Shown here in pieces: positions 18,314-26,726 of a stretch of 64,000 nt of DNA. A program made the position numbers and the translations under genes. The stretch spans positions 1-64,000 of the forward strand of contig CAZWBR010000011.1 of assembly GCA_964632305.1 (NCBI GenBank), written 5' to 3'. The notes beneath the pieces were generated by a model, which was not told where the DNA came from, searched no databases, and saw nothing but the letters and a program-made list of their open reading frames with translations. Numbering within the stretch: the first letter of the stretch is position 1; each line of letters begins with the position of its first letter. The DNA comes from CAZWBR01 sp964632305 (GTDB lineage: Bacteria > Bacteroidota > Bacteroidia > Bacteroidales > Prolixibacteraceae).

Positions 18314-19183
18314 ATGAAAAAAAGTATCCTTATCCTTGCCGGGGTTGCAGTTCTCCTTTTTGCCTGTAATAACAAAGCTACTGTCCAAACGGGTGAAAGT
18401 TCTGTAAAAGAAAGTGTTACTGCATTAAAAAGCGTTAAAGTCATCGATAATATTCCCTACCGGACTGGAAATAGTGAATCGTGGAAGCTCGATCTGGCCA
18501 TGCCTGAAAATTTTGGTCCGACCCCGCGCCCGGCCATTGTGATTGTTCATGGGGGCGGATGGCGTGCCGGATCAAAGAAGGATTTGGTATACCGTGATCT
18601 GCTGCTCGATTATGCCTTTCAGGGATACCTGACCGTTTCTGTTGAATACCGGTTTGATCAGGAGGCTCCATTCCCCGCTTGTATTGAGGATGTGAAGTGT
18701 GCCGTACGATGGTTGCGCGCCCATGCAAAAGAGTATAATATCGATACCGATCGCATCGGGGCGTTTGGCCATTCGGCAGGCGCTCATTTAGTCCTGATGC
18801 TGGCTATGAGTGCCGATAACCCCGCTTTGGAAGGCGATGGCGGCTGGAATGAGTATTCAAGCAAGATCAACGCCGTGGTTGGCGGGTCAACCCCCACTGA
18901 GATAGGAGCCAAAAGGAATAATTGGAATAAACCCGAATGGTGGCCCATTGGATATATTTCGAAAAATACGGTCCCAATGCTTCTGATCCAAGGTATTGAA
19001 GATCCCATCGTAAAAGTGGATTTGGTGGATGACTTCGTCGCTAAACTAAAAGAGGCCGGCGCCCCTGCAATTGACTATATCCGCATTGAAGGTGGCGATC
19101 ATGATGTAGCTTATTCCGACAGCCTCAAAATAACCAAACCAGCCATGGATGAATTCTTTAAAAAGCATCTTAGGAACGAGTAA
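18314..19183 (+). CDS. BD-FAE-type alpha/beta-hydrolase lipoprotein (feruloyl/acetyl esterase-like)
   Basis: A 289-residue lipoprotein. The start at 18314 gives MKKSILILAGVAVLLFAC with a lipobox, so it is probably tethered to a membrane. The alpha/beta-hydrolase features are the oxyanion motif HGGGW, nucleophile Ser154 in GHSAG, an Asp in GIEDPIVKVD and His in GGDHDVAY. The order of motifs (HGGGWRAGSKKD, VSVEYRF, AVRWLRAHAKEYNID) fits the BD-FAE group, in which enzymes removing feruloyl and acetyl groups from xylan have been described. It is not closely related to the thirteen esterases that follow (HGGGW rather than QHGxGED), although it starts the esterase block. Substrate is inferred from family and position. 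Confidence 0.85.
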   Translation: MKKSILILAGVAVLLFACNNKATVQTGESSVKESVTALKSVKVIDNIPYRTGNSESWKLDLAMPENFGPTPRPAIVIVHGGGWRAGSKKDLVYRDLLLDYAFQGYLTVSVEYRFDQEAPFPACIEDVKCAVRWLRAHAKEYNIDTDRIGAFGHSAGAHLVLMLAMSADNPALEGDGGWNEYSSKINAVVGGSTPTEIGAKRNNWNKPEWWPIGYISKNTVPMLLIQGIEDPIVKVDLVDDFVAKLKEAGAPAIDYIRIEGGDHDVAYSDSLKITKPAMDEFFKKHLRNE

Positions 19184-19298
19184 AATTTTTCTTAAAAAAA
19201 TGATTTTAACGGATAACTTACAGTATATTTAAATGTATTAAATTTTTGCGCTTGACATAAACCTTGGAATAGATAGACTAACGTGTAACAGACTGAAT

Positions 19299-20501
19299 AT
19301 GAAAAAAATGAACCTTTTTACCAATTATTGGTCAATCCCTCATTATTCGATCGGATTATTGACGTGGTTCGTGATAATGAATCTTATGTGCCCTTTCGGC
19401 TTGTACGCTCAAACGATGACGGATGGGAAATCCTTCCCGACCAATGTGATGGGTGCCGAATACCCCAAGATTTATCCTGATTTGAGCGCCGAATTTAGGA
19501 TTAAAGCCCCTTCAACCCAAAAAGTACAAATTGTTTTAGACAAGCCTTACGAGATGAAGAGAGACACGGGAGGCATGTGGATCGTGAAGACTGATCCCCT
19601 GGTGCCCGGTTTTCATTATTATTCGGTGAAAGTTGGCGGATTGTCAGTGGCCGATCCTGCCAGCCAATCGTTCTTTGGAATGAGTCGTATGGCCAGCGGG
19701 ATTGAAGTCCCCTCGGTTAATGAAGATTTTTACCTGCAGAAGGATGTGCCACAGGGAGCCTTGCGTTCACGTTACTTCCTGTCAAAAGTTACCGGCACCT
19801 ACCGCAGGATGTATATTTATACCCCGCCGGGATACGAACAAAATCCGGATAAAAGATATCCGGTTCTCTACCTTCAGCATGGAGGTGGCGAAGACGAACG
19901 CGGATGGGCATTCCAGGGAAACGTAAACATTATCCTGGATAACCTGATTGCTGCCGGCAATGCTAAACCAATGATTGTGGTGATGAACAGCGGTTATGCC
20001 CATTATGCCGGCACTCCTTCGCCGGTTCAGGATCCGAATGGCCGTTCCACTCCTGATTTTTTTGTTGCCTTCGAAGATATGATGGTCAAGGATGTCATTC
20101 CATTGATCGATGCCACTTACCGAACCCTTTCCGACAGGGATAACCGGGCTATGGCCGGCTTGTCCTGGGGCTCTAAGCAGACCATGGATTTAACCACTGG
20201 TCATCTTGATTTATTCTCTTATATCGGAGGGTTCAGCGGCGCTGGCCGTATTACCCCGGAAACCGATCTGAAAACCGTTTACAGCGGGGTATTTGCCAAT
20301 CCCGAAGAGTTTAATAAAAAAGTGAAACTGTTGTTCCTGGGTATTGGTTCGGTCGAAGGCCCCGGAACCAAAGATTTCCATGAGGCGTTGACCAAAATAG
20401 GGGTGAAGAGCATTTATTTCGAATCGCCCGGAACCGCCCACGAGTGGCTTACCTGGAGAAGATGTCTGTATAATTTTGCCCCGCTTCTTTTCAAAAACTA
20501 A
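19299..20501 (+). CDS. Esterase E1: CE1-type with N-terminal E-set domain
   Basis: First of thirteen tandem paralogues, 400 residues. A long signal region ends at LYAQ (about residue 38). The E-set/CBM48-like domain (about 55-145) begins at GAEYPKI and contains FRIKAPSTQKVQIVLDK and PGFHYYSVKVGG. The esterase D-like domain has VLYLQHGGGEDERGW (oxyanion region), nucleophile Ser289 in GLSWG, acid Glu353 in GSVEGP and His381 in GTAHEWLTWRR. It differs from all siblings in having Trp and Ser-Lys around the nucleophile (GLSWGSK instead of GLSMGG or similar), which may alter the acyl pocket. Such enzymes release feruloyl or acetyl esters; which one cannot be read from sequence. Confidence 0.9.
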   Translation: MKKMNLFTNYWSIPHYSIGLLTWFVIMNLMCPFGLYAQTMTDGKSFPTNVMGAEYPKIYPDLSAEFRIKAPSTQKVQIVLDKPYEMKRDTGGMWIVKTDPLVPGFHYYSVKVGGLSVADPASQSFFGMSRMASGIEVPSVNEDFYLQKDVPQGALRSRYFLSKVTGTYRRMYIYTPPGYEQNPDKRYPVLYLQHGGGEDERGWAFQGNVNIILDNLIAAGNAKPMIVVMNSGYAHYAGTPSPVQDPNGRSTPDFFVAFEDMMVKDVIPLIDATYRTLSDRDNRAMAGLSWGSKQTMDLTTGHLDLFSYIGGFSGAGRITPETDLKTVYSGVFANPEEFNKKVKLLFLGIGSVEGPGTKDFHEALTKIGVKSIYFESPGTAHEWLTWRRCLYNFAPLLFKN

Positions 20502-20539
20502 TCCTGACTGAGTATTTGTTAAATCTTAAACGTATTACC

Positions 20540-21721
20540 ATGACAAAAAAATATAGTATCTGTTTCTGGTTGATTTTTGCCGTTGCCGGAATGTTTGGTT
20601 GTACAAATTCCCAAAAACAACCCGAAGCAAAATCGGAACCGGTTTCGGCCTCGACTAACACCCGAGGAATAGAATACCCAAAGATTAATGCCGACCTGAG
20701 TGTTATTTTCCAGGTGAATGCTCCTGAAGCTCAGGCCGTACAAGTGGATTTGGGCAAAAAGTACGATATGACGAAGAATGAAAATGGAATATGGACAGTG
20801 ACCACCGAACCACAGGTTCCCGGGTTTCATTACTATTCGCTGGTTATCGACGGAACGGTAGTTGCCGATCCTTCGAGCGAGGCCTTTTACGGGATGGGAC
20901 GTATGGCCAGCGGTATCGAAATTCCTGAGGCCGGGGTCGATTTTTACCTGCCTCAGGATGTGCCGCATGGCGAAGTAAGGATTCAGAGCTACTATTCGAA
21001 CATTACCAAGTCGTGGAGAAGGGCTTTTATTTATACCCCCCCGGGTTACGACGATAAGCTGAATGAACGATTTCCCGTATTGTACCTGCAACATGGAGCC
21101 GGCGAAGATGAAACTGGCTGGTCCACCCAGGGCAAAGCGGATTTTATCCTTGATAACATGATTGTCAAAGGCGAAGCCAAACCTATGATCATCGTGATGG
21201 ATAAAGGTTATGCGGTTAATCCCGATGCACCCAAAGATGATTCGAATAAAGGTCTTAAAGGGATGCTGGAAAATAAAACTTTGGCCGAGGTCTTTATCAA
21301 GGAGATTATCCCGATGGTCGATAAAGAGTTCCGTACTGTCGCCGATCGGGACCACCGTGCTATTGCCGGTCTCTCGATGGGCGGGTTCCAGGCTTTCATG
21401 ATTGCAATGACCAATCTCGACAAATTTGCCTATGTTGCCGGTTTCAGCGGTGGCGCCTTCGTGGATGAAGATGGTGGCGTTGCCTCGGTTTATAACGGAG
21501 CTTTTACCGATGCTAACTCGGTGAACCAAAAAGTGAAAGTCATGTACATGAGTACAGGAACCGAAGAATCAAAGACGATGTATGAGACGGTGAATAATTT
21601 CCATAAAGGATTGGAAAAAGCAGGGGTCAAACATATCTATTATGAATCACCAGGTACCTCCCACGAATGGCAAACCTGGCGCAGGTCGCTTCATCAGTTT
21701 GCTGCAATGCTATTTAAATAA
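20540..21721 (+). CDS. Esterase E2: CE1-type, lipoprotein
   Basis: 393 residues from the ATG at 20540; the reading frame is open from 20516 but without ATG. Unlike most siblings it has a lipobox (VAGMFGCTNSQ), so it should be lipid-anchored instead of free. The E-set domain starts at RGIEYPKI. The catalytic domain shows YLQHGAGEDETGW, Ser279 in GLSMGG, a GTEE acid segment and GTSHEWQTWRR. The gap from E1 is 38 bases. Sequence through the E-set domain (VQVDLGKKYDM, VPGFHYYSLVIDG, GMGRMASGIEIPEAGVDFYL) places it with E1, E3, E12 and E13. Confidence 0.9.
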   Translation: MTKKYSICFWLIFAVAGMFGCTNSQKQPEAKSEPVSASTNTRGIEYPKINADLSVIFQVNAPEAQAVQVDLGKKYDMTKNENGIWTVTTEPQVPGFHYYSLVIDGTVVADPSSEAFYGMGRMASGIEIPEAGVDFYLPQDVPHGEVRIQSYYSNITKSWRRAFIYTPPGYDDKLNERFPVLYLQHGAGEDETGWSTQGKADFILDNMIVKGEAKPMIIVMDKGYAVNPDAPKDDSNKGLKGMLENKTLAEVFIKEIIPMVDKEFRTVADRDHRAIAGLSMGGFQAFMIAMTNLDKFAYVAGFSGGAFVDEDGGVASVYNGAFTDANSVNQKVKVMYMSTGTEESKTMYETVNNFHKGLEKAGVKHIYYESPGTSHEWQTWRRSLHQFAAMLFK

Positions 21722-21744
21722 ACGACTTCCTTTAACTAATTATC

Positions 21745-22920
21745 ATGAACACTACTACCTCAAATCCGGCTCTCAGCAAATGTAAAGTCATCTCATTATT
21801 GGTTGTTCTGCTAACCATACTATTTAATACTGAAGGAGCTTGGGCTCAGGGTTTACCTGATTCAAAGCCGGCTTCGACAAATGTTCCGGGTGCCGAGTAC
21901 CCAAGGATAGACTCCCAGTCGAGGGTAACTTTCAGATTTAAAGCTCCTGAGGCACAAAAAGTGCAGATCGACCTGGGTAAAAAATTTGATATGGAGAAGA
22001 AGGCAGACGGTTTCTGGGAAGTAACTACTGACCCCATCGTTGAAGGTTTCCACTACTATTCGGTTATCGTTGACGGTTACGTTGCTGTTGATCCTTCAAG
22101 CCAAACATTCTATGGCATGAGCCGTAATGCCAGCGGCATTGAAATACCTGAAAAAGGGGTGGATTATTATCTGCCGAAAGCTGTTCCCCACGGTCAGATA
22201 CGACGTGTGAACTATTACTCCGATATCACAAAAACCTGGCGGGTAGCCTATGTTTATACCCCGGCCGGTTACGATGTGAAAGTAAATGAGAAATACCCGG
22301 TTCTTTACTTATTCCACGGAGGCGGCGAAGATGAGACGGGATGGCCTAATCAGGGGAAAGCCGATTTTATCATGGATAACCTGATCGCGGAAGGTAAGGC
22401 TAAACCTATGCTGGTTGTAATGGACAAAGGCTACGCAACAAAACCCGGAGAAGTTTCAGGTGCCGGTGCCGGCAGAAGTACCTCCAATACTCTGGAAGAG
22501 GTGGTCATCAAGGAATTAATTCCGATGATCGACTCGAACTTCCGTACCCTGACCGATCGGAAAAACAGGGCGATGGCCGGTTTGTCAATGGGAGGCGGGA
22601 TAACCATGCGGATTACCATGAATAACCTCGATAAGTTCGCTTATATCGGCGGATTTAGCGGTGGTTCAAGAATTACACAGGGAGAAGAAATAAAAACCAT
22701 GTATAATGGAGTTATGGCCGATCCTAAAGTGTTTAATGAAAAGGTTAAGGTTCTCTTCTTTAGTACGGGCTCGGTCGAAGGTCCTAATGTAAAAACCTCT
22801 CACGAGAAATATTTGGCTGCAGGAATTAAAAACAGCTATTATGAATCACCTGGTACGGCCCATGAATGGCTGACCTGGCGCAGGTCGCTCCATGAATTTG
22901 CACCCCTTCTCTTTAAATAA
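21745..22920 (+). CDS. Esterase E3: CE1-type
   Basis: 391 residues, 23 bases after E2. The signal peptide ends at GAWAQ (about residue 35). E-set text GAEYPRIDSQ and VQIDLGKKFDM is followed by LYLFHGGGEDETGW, where Phe replaces the usual Gln before the oxyanion His. The nucleophile is Ser281 in GLSMGGG; the acid lies in STGSVEGP and the His in GTAHEWLTWRR. The loop before the second half is short (KPGEVSGAGAGRST), a small Gly/Ala-rich version of the insertions seen in E5, E6, E8, E10 and E11. Confidence 0.9.
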   Translation: MNTTTSNPALSKCKVISLLVVLLTILFNTEGAWAQGLPDSKPASTNVPGAEYPRIDSQSRVTFRFKAPEAQKVQIDLGKKFDMEKKADGFWEVTTDPIVEGFHYYSVIVDGYVAVDPSSQTFYGMSRNASGIEIPEKGVDYYLPKAVPHGQIRRVNYYSDITKTWRVAYVYTPAGYDVKVNEKYPVLYLFHGGGEDETGWPNQGKADFIMDNLIAEGKAKPMLVVMDKGYATKPGEVSGAGAGRSTSNTLEEVVIKELIPMIDSNFRTLTDRKNRAMAGLSMGGGITMRITMNNLDKFAYIGGFSGGSRITQGEEIKTMYNGVMADPKVFNEKVKVLFFSTGSVEGPNVKTSHEKYLAAGIKNSYYESPGTAHEWLTWRRSLHEFAPLLFK

Positions 22921-22925
22921 CGAAG

Positions 22926-24092
22926 ATGAATAAAAGAGTTTTAAATATCCTGTTTTTTATCCTGATCAGCGCCGGATTTTGTTCATCCCAGACCAATCAA
23001 ACCACTCTTTTCAAGATGGAGGACGACGGAAACTGGCGCAAAGCTACAACTACCCATCGTTTAGCCGAATTTCCCAAAATACATCAGGATGGAAGGGTGT
23101 GGTTTCGATTCAAAGCTCCAGCAACCGCTCAGTCAGTAAAAATCCATATGGGATCAGATGAATACGATATGAAAAAAGACGAGAAAGGTCTGTGGAATAT
23201 CGTTCTTTCCAATATTAAACCCGGGTATCAGGTTTATTGGATGATGGTCGATGGTACTGAAATTGAGGATCCCGGCAGTGATATTTTTTATTCCAACGGT
23301 TACCGTAGTGTGTTGGAGGTTCCTGCTTCGGATCAGGAAAATTACAGTGCTAAAAAAGTCCCTCACGGCGATGTGAGAGAACATTGGTTTTATTCGGAAG
23401 TTACCGGGGAGTTCAGACGTATGTTTGTTTACACACCTCCGGGATATGATAAAGATTGTACGACCAAGTATCCGGTTCTTTATTTGCAGCATGGCGCCGG
23501 TGAGTTGGAGATGGAATGGACCCATTCAGGCAAGGCTAATTTCATTCTCGATAACCTGATTGCTGAGGGGAAAGCCCTTCCGATGATCATTGTGATGAAC
23601 AACGGATTTGCAACACGTCCGGGTCAGGCGGTCCAACCTCAGACCATGGGCTCCCGGTGGACTGCCTTCGAAGATATGTTGATCAAAGAGGTTATTCCGG
23701 ATATCGACGCGAATTACCGCACCATTCCCGACCGCAAGCATCGCGCTATGGCCGGACTCTCAATGGGTGGAATGCAAACATTCACCATCGGGCTGAAACA
23801 TTTGGATACCTTTTCTCATCTGGGCATCTTTAGCGGTGTCCCGACCAACTACAATGAATTAATCAAAGATGCGCTCGACCAGGGACCGGCCTTCAATAAG
23901 AGGGTGAGTCTAATGTGGTTTGGTGCCGGAACCGATGAAACAGCTTTTATCAATCGACAGAAAGCTCTTCAGGAAGTTTTAACCAAGTCGGGCATCAAAG
24001 CGCAGTATTTCATTTCAAATGGGACAAACCATGAATTTCAAACATGGCGTCGTTGTCTTCATGAATTCGCACCACTTTTATTCAGGGAATAA
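22926..24092 (+). CDS. Esterase E4: divergent CE1-type
   Basis: 388 residues, only 5 bases after E3, so certainly co-transcribed. The signal peptide ends near GFCSSQ. It is the most divergent member in the first half: the tip of the oxyanion loop is HGAGELEMEW where siblings have HGxGEDExGW, and the E-set domain has YQVYWMMVDGTEIEDPGSD. Ser279 (GLSMGGM), an acid in GAGTDETAF and the His in GTNHEFQTWRR are kept, so activity is expected. The altered oxyanion loop suggests a different acyl group or sugar. Confidence 0.88.
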   Translation: MNKRVLNILFFILISAGFCSSQTNQTTLFKMEDDGNWRKATTTHRLAEFPKIHQDGRVWFRFKAPATAQSVKIHMGSDEYDMKKDEKGLWNIVLSNIKPGYQVYWMMVDGTEIEDPGSDIFYSNGYRSVLEVPASDQENYSAKKVPHGDVREHWFYSEVTGEFRRMFVYTPPGYDKDCTTKYPVLYLQHGAGELEMEWTHSGKANFILDNLIAEGKALPMIIVMNNGFATRPGQAVQPQTMGSRWTAFEDMLIKEVIPDIDANYRTIPDRKHRAMAGLSMGGMQTFTIGLKHLDTFSHLGIFSGVPTNYNELIKDALDQGPAFNKRVSLMWFGAGTDETAFINRQKALQEVLTKSGIKAQYFISNGTNHEFQTWRRCLHEFAPLLFRE

Positions 24093-24130
24093 CCAAACAG
24101 GTTAGATATAGCTACTTAACTAAAATTAAA

Positions 24131-24139
24131 AAAGGAGGT
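24131..24139 (+). promoter_or_regulatory. Strong Shine-Dalgarno-like site before E5
   Basis: AAAGGAGGT lies 6 bases before the ATG at 24146. Most genes in the window have only A-rich leaders, as usual in Bacteroidota, so this purine run stands out. Confidence 0.5.
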
Positions 24140-24145
24140 TTAGAA

Positions 24146-25339
24146 ATGAGACAAACATTATTTTTCATTCTGCTGGCTATTATGTCAGTTGGTGGAGTTT
24201 GTTTTGCCCAAACAGGGCAGGTTTCAGTCAGTTCTAAAAATTTTGGTAAAGTTCACCCTTCACCAAACAATCTCTACGGAGCACAGTTCCCCCGAATTGA
24301 GGCCGATTCCCGGGTAACATTCCAGTTCAAAGCTCCCGATGCACAAAAGGTGCAGGTTTCTCTCAACAATGTTCCTTTTGATATGGTCAAAGGGAGTGAT
24401 GGGGGATGGACCTACACCAGCGAACCGCAGGACTATGGTTATCACAATTACTGGATGATAGTGGATGGAGCAGCCGTACTTGATCCCATGACCGACGCGT
24501 TCATTGGGTACAGCCACAATTGCAATGGCTTCGAAATACCTGACCCGGAAGGTGGTTTTTATGATTTAAAAGATGTTCCCCATGGCGACGTGGTGATCAA
24601 GAATTATTTCTCTAAGGTTACCGATGCCTGGCGTTGGGTTTATATCTATACCCCTCCGGGATATGACAAGGATCTCAAGACCCGCTATCCGGTGCTTTAT
24701 CTTCAGCATGGTGGAGGTGAGGATCAACGGGTATGGATTGAAATGGGACGTACTAATTTAATCCTTGACAATCTTATTGCTGAAGGTAAAATAAAGCCAT
24801 TCATCGTTGTTATGGAAACCAGCGCTGCAACAAAACCTGGTGAAGCTCCGGCTCAACCTCGTCCGGCCGCCCCCGCTGCTGCTCCTGCCGCTCAGGGTGG
24901 ACAACCCGCTGCTGCACAACGCCCGCGGTTCTCGTTTGACACCTACGCCGAGCTGATGATTAAAGATCTGATTCCTTACATTGATGGAAATTTCAGGACT
25001 TTAACCGAGCAGGGCAGCCGCGCTATGGCAGGTCTTTCTATGGGTAGTATGGTAACCCGTTCGGTTGCTCTGGCTAATCTTGATAAGTTCTCCTATATCG
25101 GCGTATTCAGCGGTGGTACTGTTACCCCGGATCAAATTTCTGATAAATCAAAAGTGAAATTGGTATTCATGAGTTTTGGTAGTCGCGAACGCGGTTCAGA
25201 CGGTCTGAAAGCTGCTGCCGATGTTCTGAATCAGGCAGGCGTAAAGAGCGTTTCTTATGTTTCCCCGTTAACGGCCCATGAATGGCAATCCTGGAGAAGA
25301 AGCTTACGCGAATTTGCTCCGCTGCTATTCAAAAAATAA
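24146..25339 (+). CDS. Esterase E5: CE1-type with Pro/Ala-rich insertion
   Basis: 397 residues, signal peptide ending at VCFAQ. E-set text is GAQFPRIEADSRVTFQFKAP, and the sandwich ends YHNYWMIVDGAAVLDPMTD. The active site has LQHGGGEDQRVW, Ser298 in GLSMGS, acid segment SFGSRERG and His in LTAHEWQSWRR. Between VVMETS and the FDTYAELMIKDLIPYID helix is an insertion of about 30 residues rich in Pro, Ala and Gln (24841-24930). GxxE and AHEWQSW ally it with E8. The gap from E4 is 53 bases. Confidence 0.9.
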   Translation: MRQTLFFILLAIMSVGGVCFAQTGQVSVSSKNFGKVHPSPNNLYGAQFPRIEADSRVTFQFKAPDAQKVQVSLNNVPFDMVKGSDGGWTYTSEPQDYGYHNYWMIVDGAAVLDPMTDAFIGYSHNCNGFEIPDPEGGFYDLKDVPHGDVVIKNYFSKVTDAWRWVYIYTPPGYDKDLKTRYPVLYLQHGGGEDQRVWIEMGRTNLILDNLIAEGKIKPFIVVMETSAATKPGEAPAQPRPAAPAAAPAAQGGQPAAAQRPRFSFDTYAELMIKDLIPYIDGNFRTLTEQGSRAMAGLSMGSMVTRSVALANLDKFSYIGVFSGGTVTPDQISDKSKVKLVFMSFGSRERGSDGLKAAADVLNQAGVKSVSYVSPLTAHEWQSWRRSLREFAPLLFKK

Positions 25340-25393
25340 AGTTGAGAACCTTATGGTTATTATCTAAATACAAACAATCAAAAAAGTTAACAG

Positions 25394-26629
25394 ATGAATT
25401 TTAAACAAGTGATTATGTTGTCAACAGCACTGTTGGCTGGTCAAATTTGCTTTGCCCAGACTTCTGTTGTTGAGGATTTTAAGCCTTCGACAAAAAACCA
25501 GCCGGGACAAGCTTACCCGCAGGTTAATTCACAGGGTTATGCCCGGTTCAAGATCGTAGCGCCTCAGGCTCAAAGTATTGTGGTGAGCCTCGGACTCGGA
25601 GGAACCCAGGGAGGAACTCCTCTCACCAAAGCAGAAGATGGCTCATGGATGGGAACTACCTCTGGACCAATGGAAGAAGGTTTCCATTATTATCACCTCA
25701 CAATCGACGGTGGTGTATTTAACGATCCTGGTACATTGAATTATTACGGATCCACCCGTTGGGAAAGCGGTATCGAAATTCCTGCCAAAGATCAGGATTT
25801 CTATGCGCTTAAAAATGTTCCTCATGGTCATGTACAACAAGTTCTTTTCCCATCGAAAAGTACAAATACTTCTCGCCGGGCTTTTGTTTATACTCCTCCG
25901 GGCTATGAAAAAAACACCAGTGCCAAATATCCGGTATTGTACTTACAACATGGCTGGGGTGAAGATGAAACAGCCTGGAGTAATCAGGGACATGCCAATC
26001 TGATCATGGATAACATGATTGCTGAAGGCAAAATCAAACCTTTCATTATTGTTATGACCTATGGAATGACCAACGAAGGTGGCTTTGGACCTGGTAGACG
26101 TCCTGCTGCTGCTCCTGCTGGTGCCCCAGCTGCCGGAGCTCGTCCTGCTGCTCCCGGTCAGGCTCCTGCAGCCGGCCCTGGCGCTCGTCCTGCCGGTGCT
26201 CGCCCTGCTGGCGGAATGGCTGGAATGATGAATAACGGCTTCGAGGCAGTTCTCGTTGATGAACTTGTTCCTTATGTTGACGCCAATTTCCGTACCATCG
26301 CCGATCAGGCTCACCGTGCAATGGCCGGTCTTTCAATGGGTGGGATGGAAACACACTCCATTACTCTGGCACGCCCGGAAGTATTTTCGCATTTTGGCCT
26401 CCTCAGCGGCGGTACTTATACCCCTGACGAAATCAAGGATAAATCGAAAGTAAAACTTATCTTCATGAGTTGCGGTAGCTTCGAAAATCCTGATGGAGTT
26501 AAGAAAGCAGCTGTTACATTAAAGGATGCTGGCTTCAATGCTGTTTCCTTTGTTTCTGAGGGCACTCGTCACGAATTCCAAACATGGCGTCGTAGCTTAT
26601 ACGAAATGGCTCCGCTTCTCTTCAAATAG
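25394..26629 (+). CDS. Esterase E6: CE1-type with long Ala/Pro/Arg-rich insertion
   Basis: 411 residues; signal MNFKQVIMLSTALLAGQICFAQ. It is near-identical over most of its length to E7. Active-site motifs: LQHGWGEDETAW, Ser314 in GLSMGGM, acid in SCGSFENPD, His in GTRHEFQTWRR. The main difference from E7 is an in-frame insertion of roughly 45 residues (about 26080-26228) made of Ala, Pro, Gly and Arg with no acidic residue, placed just before NNGFEAVLVDELVPYVD. The E-set part has a distinctive SLGLGGTQGGTPL loop shared only with E7. Confidence 0.9.
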   Translation: MNFKQVIMLSTALLAGQICFAQTSVVEDFKPSTKNQPGQAYPQVNSQGYARFKIVAPQAQSIVVSLGLGGTQGGTPLTKAEDGSWMGTTSGPMEEGFHYYHLTIDGGVFNDPGTLNYYGSTRWESGIEIPAKDQDFYALKNVPHGHVQQVLFPSKSTNTSRRAFVYTPPGYEKNTSAKYPVLYLQHGWGEDETAWSNQGHANLIMDNMIAEGKIKPFIIVMTYGMTNEGGFGPGRRPAAAPAGAPAAGARPAAPGQAPAAGPGARPAGARPAGGMAGMMNNGFEAVLVDELVPYVDANFRTIADQAHRAMAGLSMGGMETHSITLARPEVFSHFGLLSGGTYTPDEIKDKSKVKLIFMSCGSFENPDGVKKAAVTLKDAGFNAVSFVSEGTRHEFQTWRRSLYEMAPLLFK

Positions 26630-26654
26630 ACCTCGGTCTTGAAGGAGTAAAAGA

Positions 26655-26696
26655 GAAATAGCCATTTATGCAGTCCTTCTCATAAATGGCTATTTC
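26655..26696 (+). terminator. Perfect 16-bp hairpin between E6 and E7
   Basis: GAAATAGCCATTTATG (26655-26670) pairs without mismatch with CATAAATGGCTATTTC (26681-26696) across 10 bases. Only ATTT follows, so it may stabilise or partly terminate the upstream mRNA instead of acting as a full terminator. It divides the array at the youngest duplication. Confidence 0.6.
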
Positions 26697-26726
26697 ATTT
26701 GATCATTTAAAACTAATTATTCACAG

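Noticed and set aside
20519..21529. A 336-codon open frame antisense to E2
   Set aside because: It lies entirely opposite a clear esterase gene, and its translation is what a GC-skewed antisense frame gives, with no signal or domain. Similar antisense frames occur opposite most siblings.
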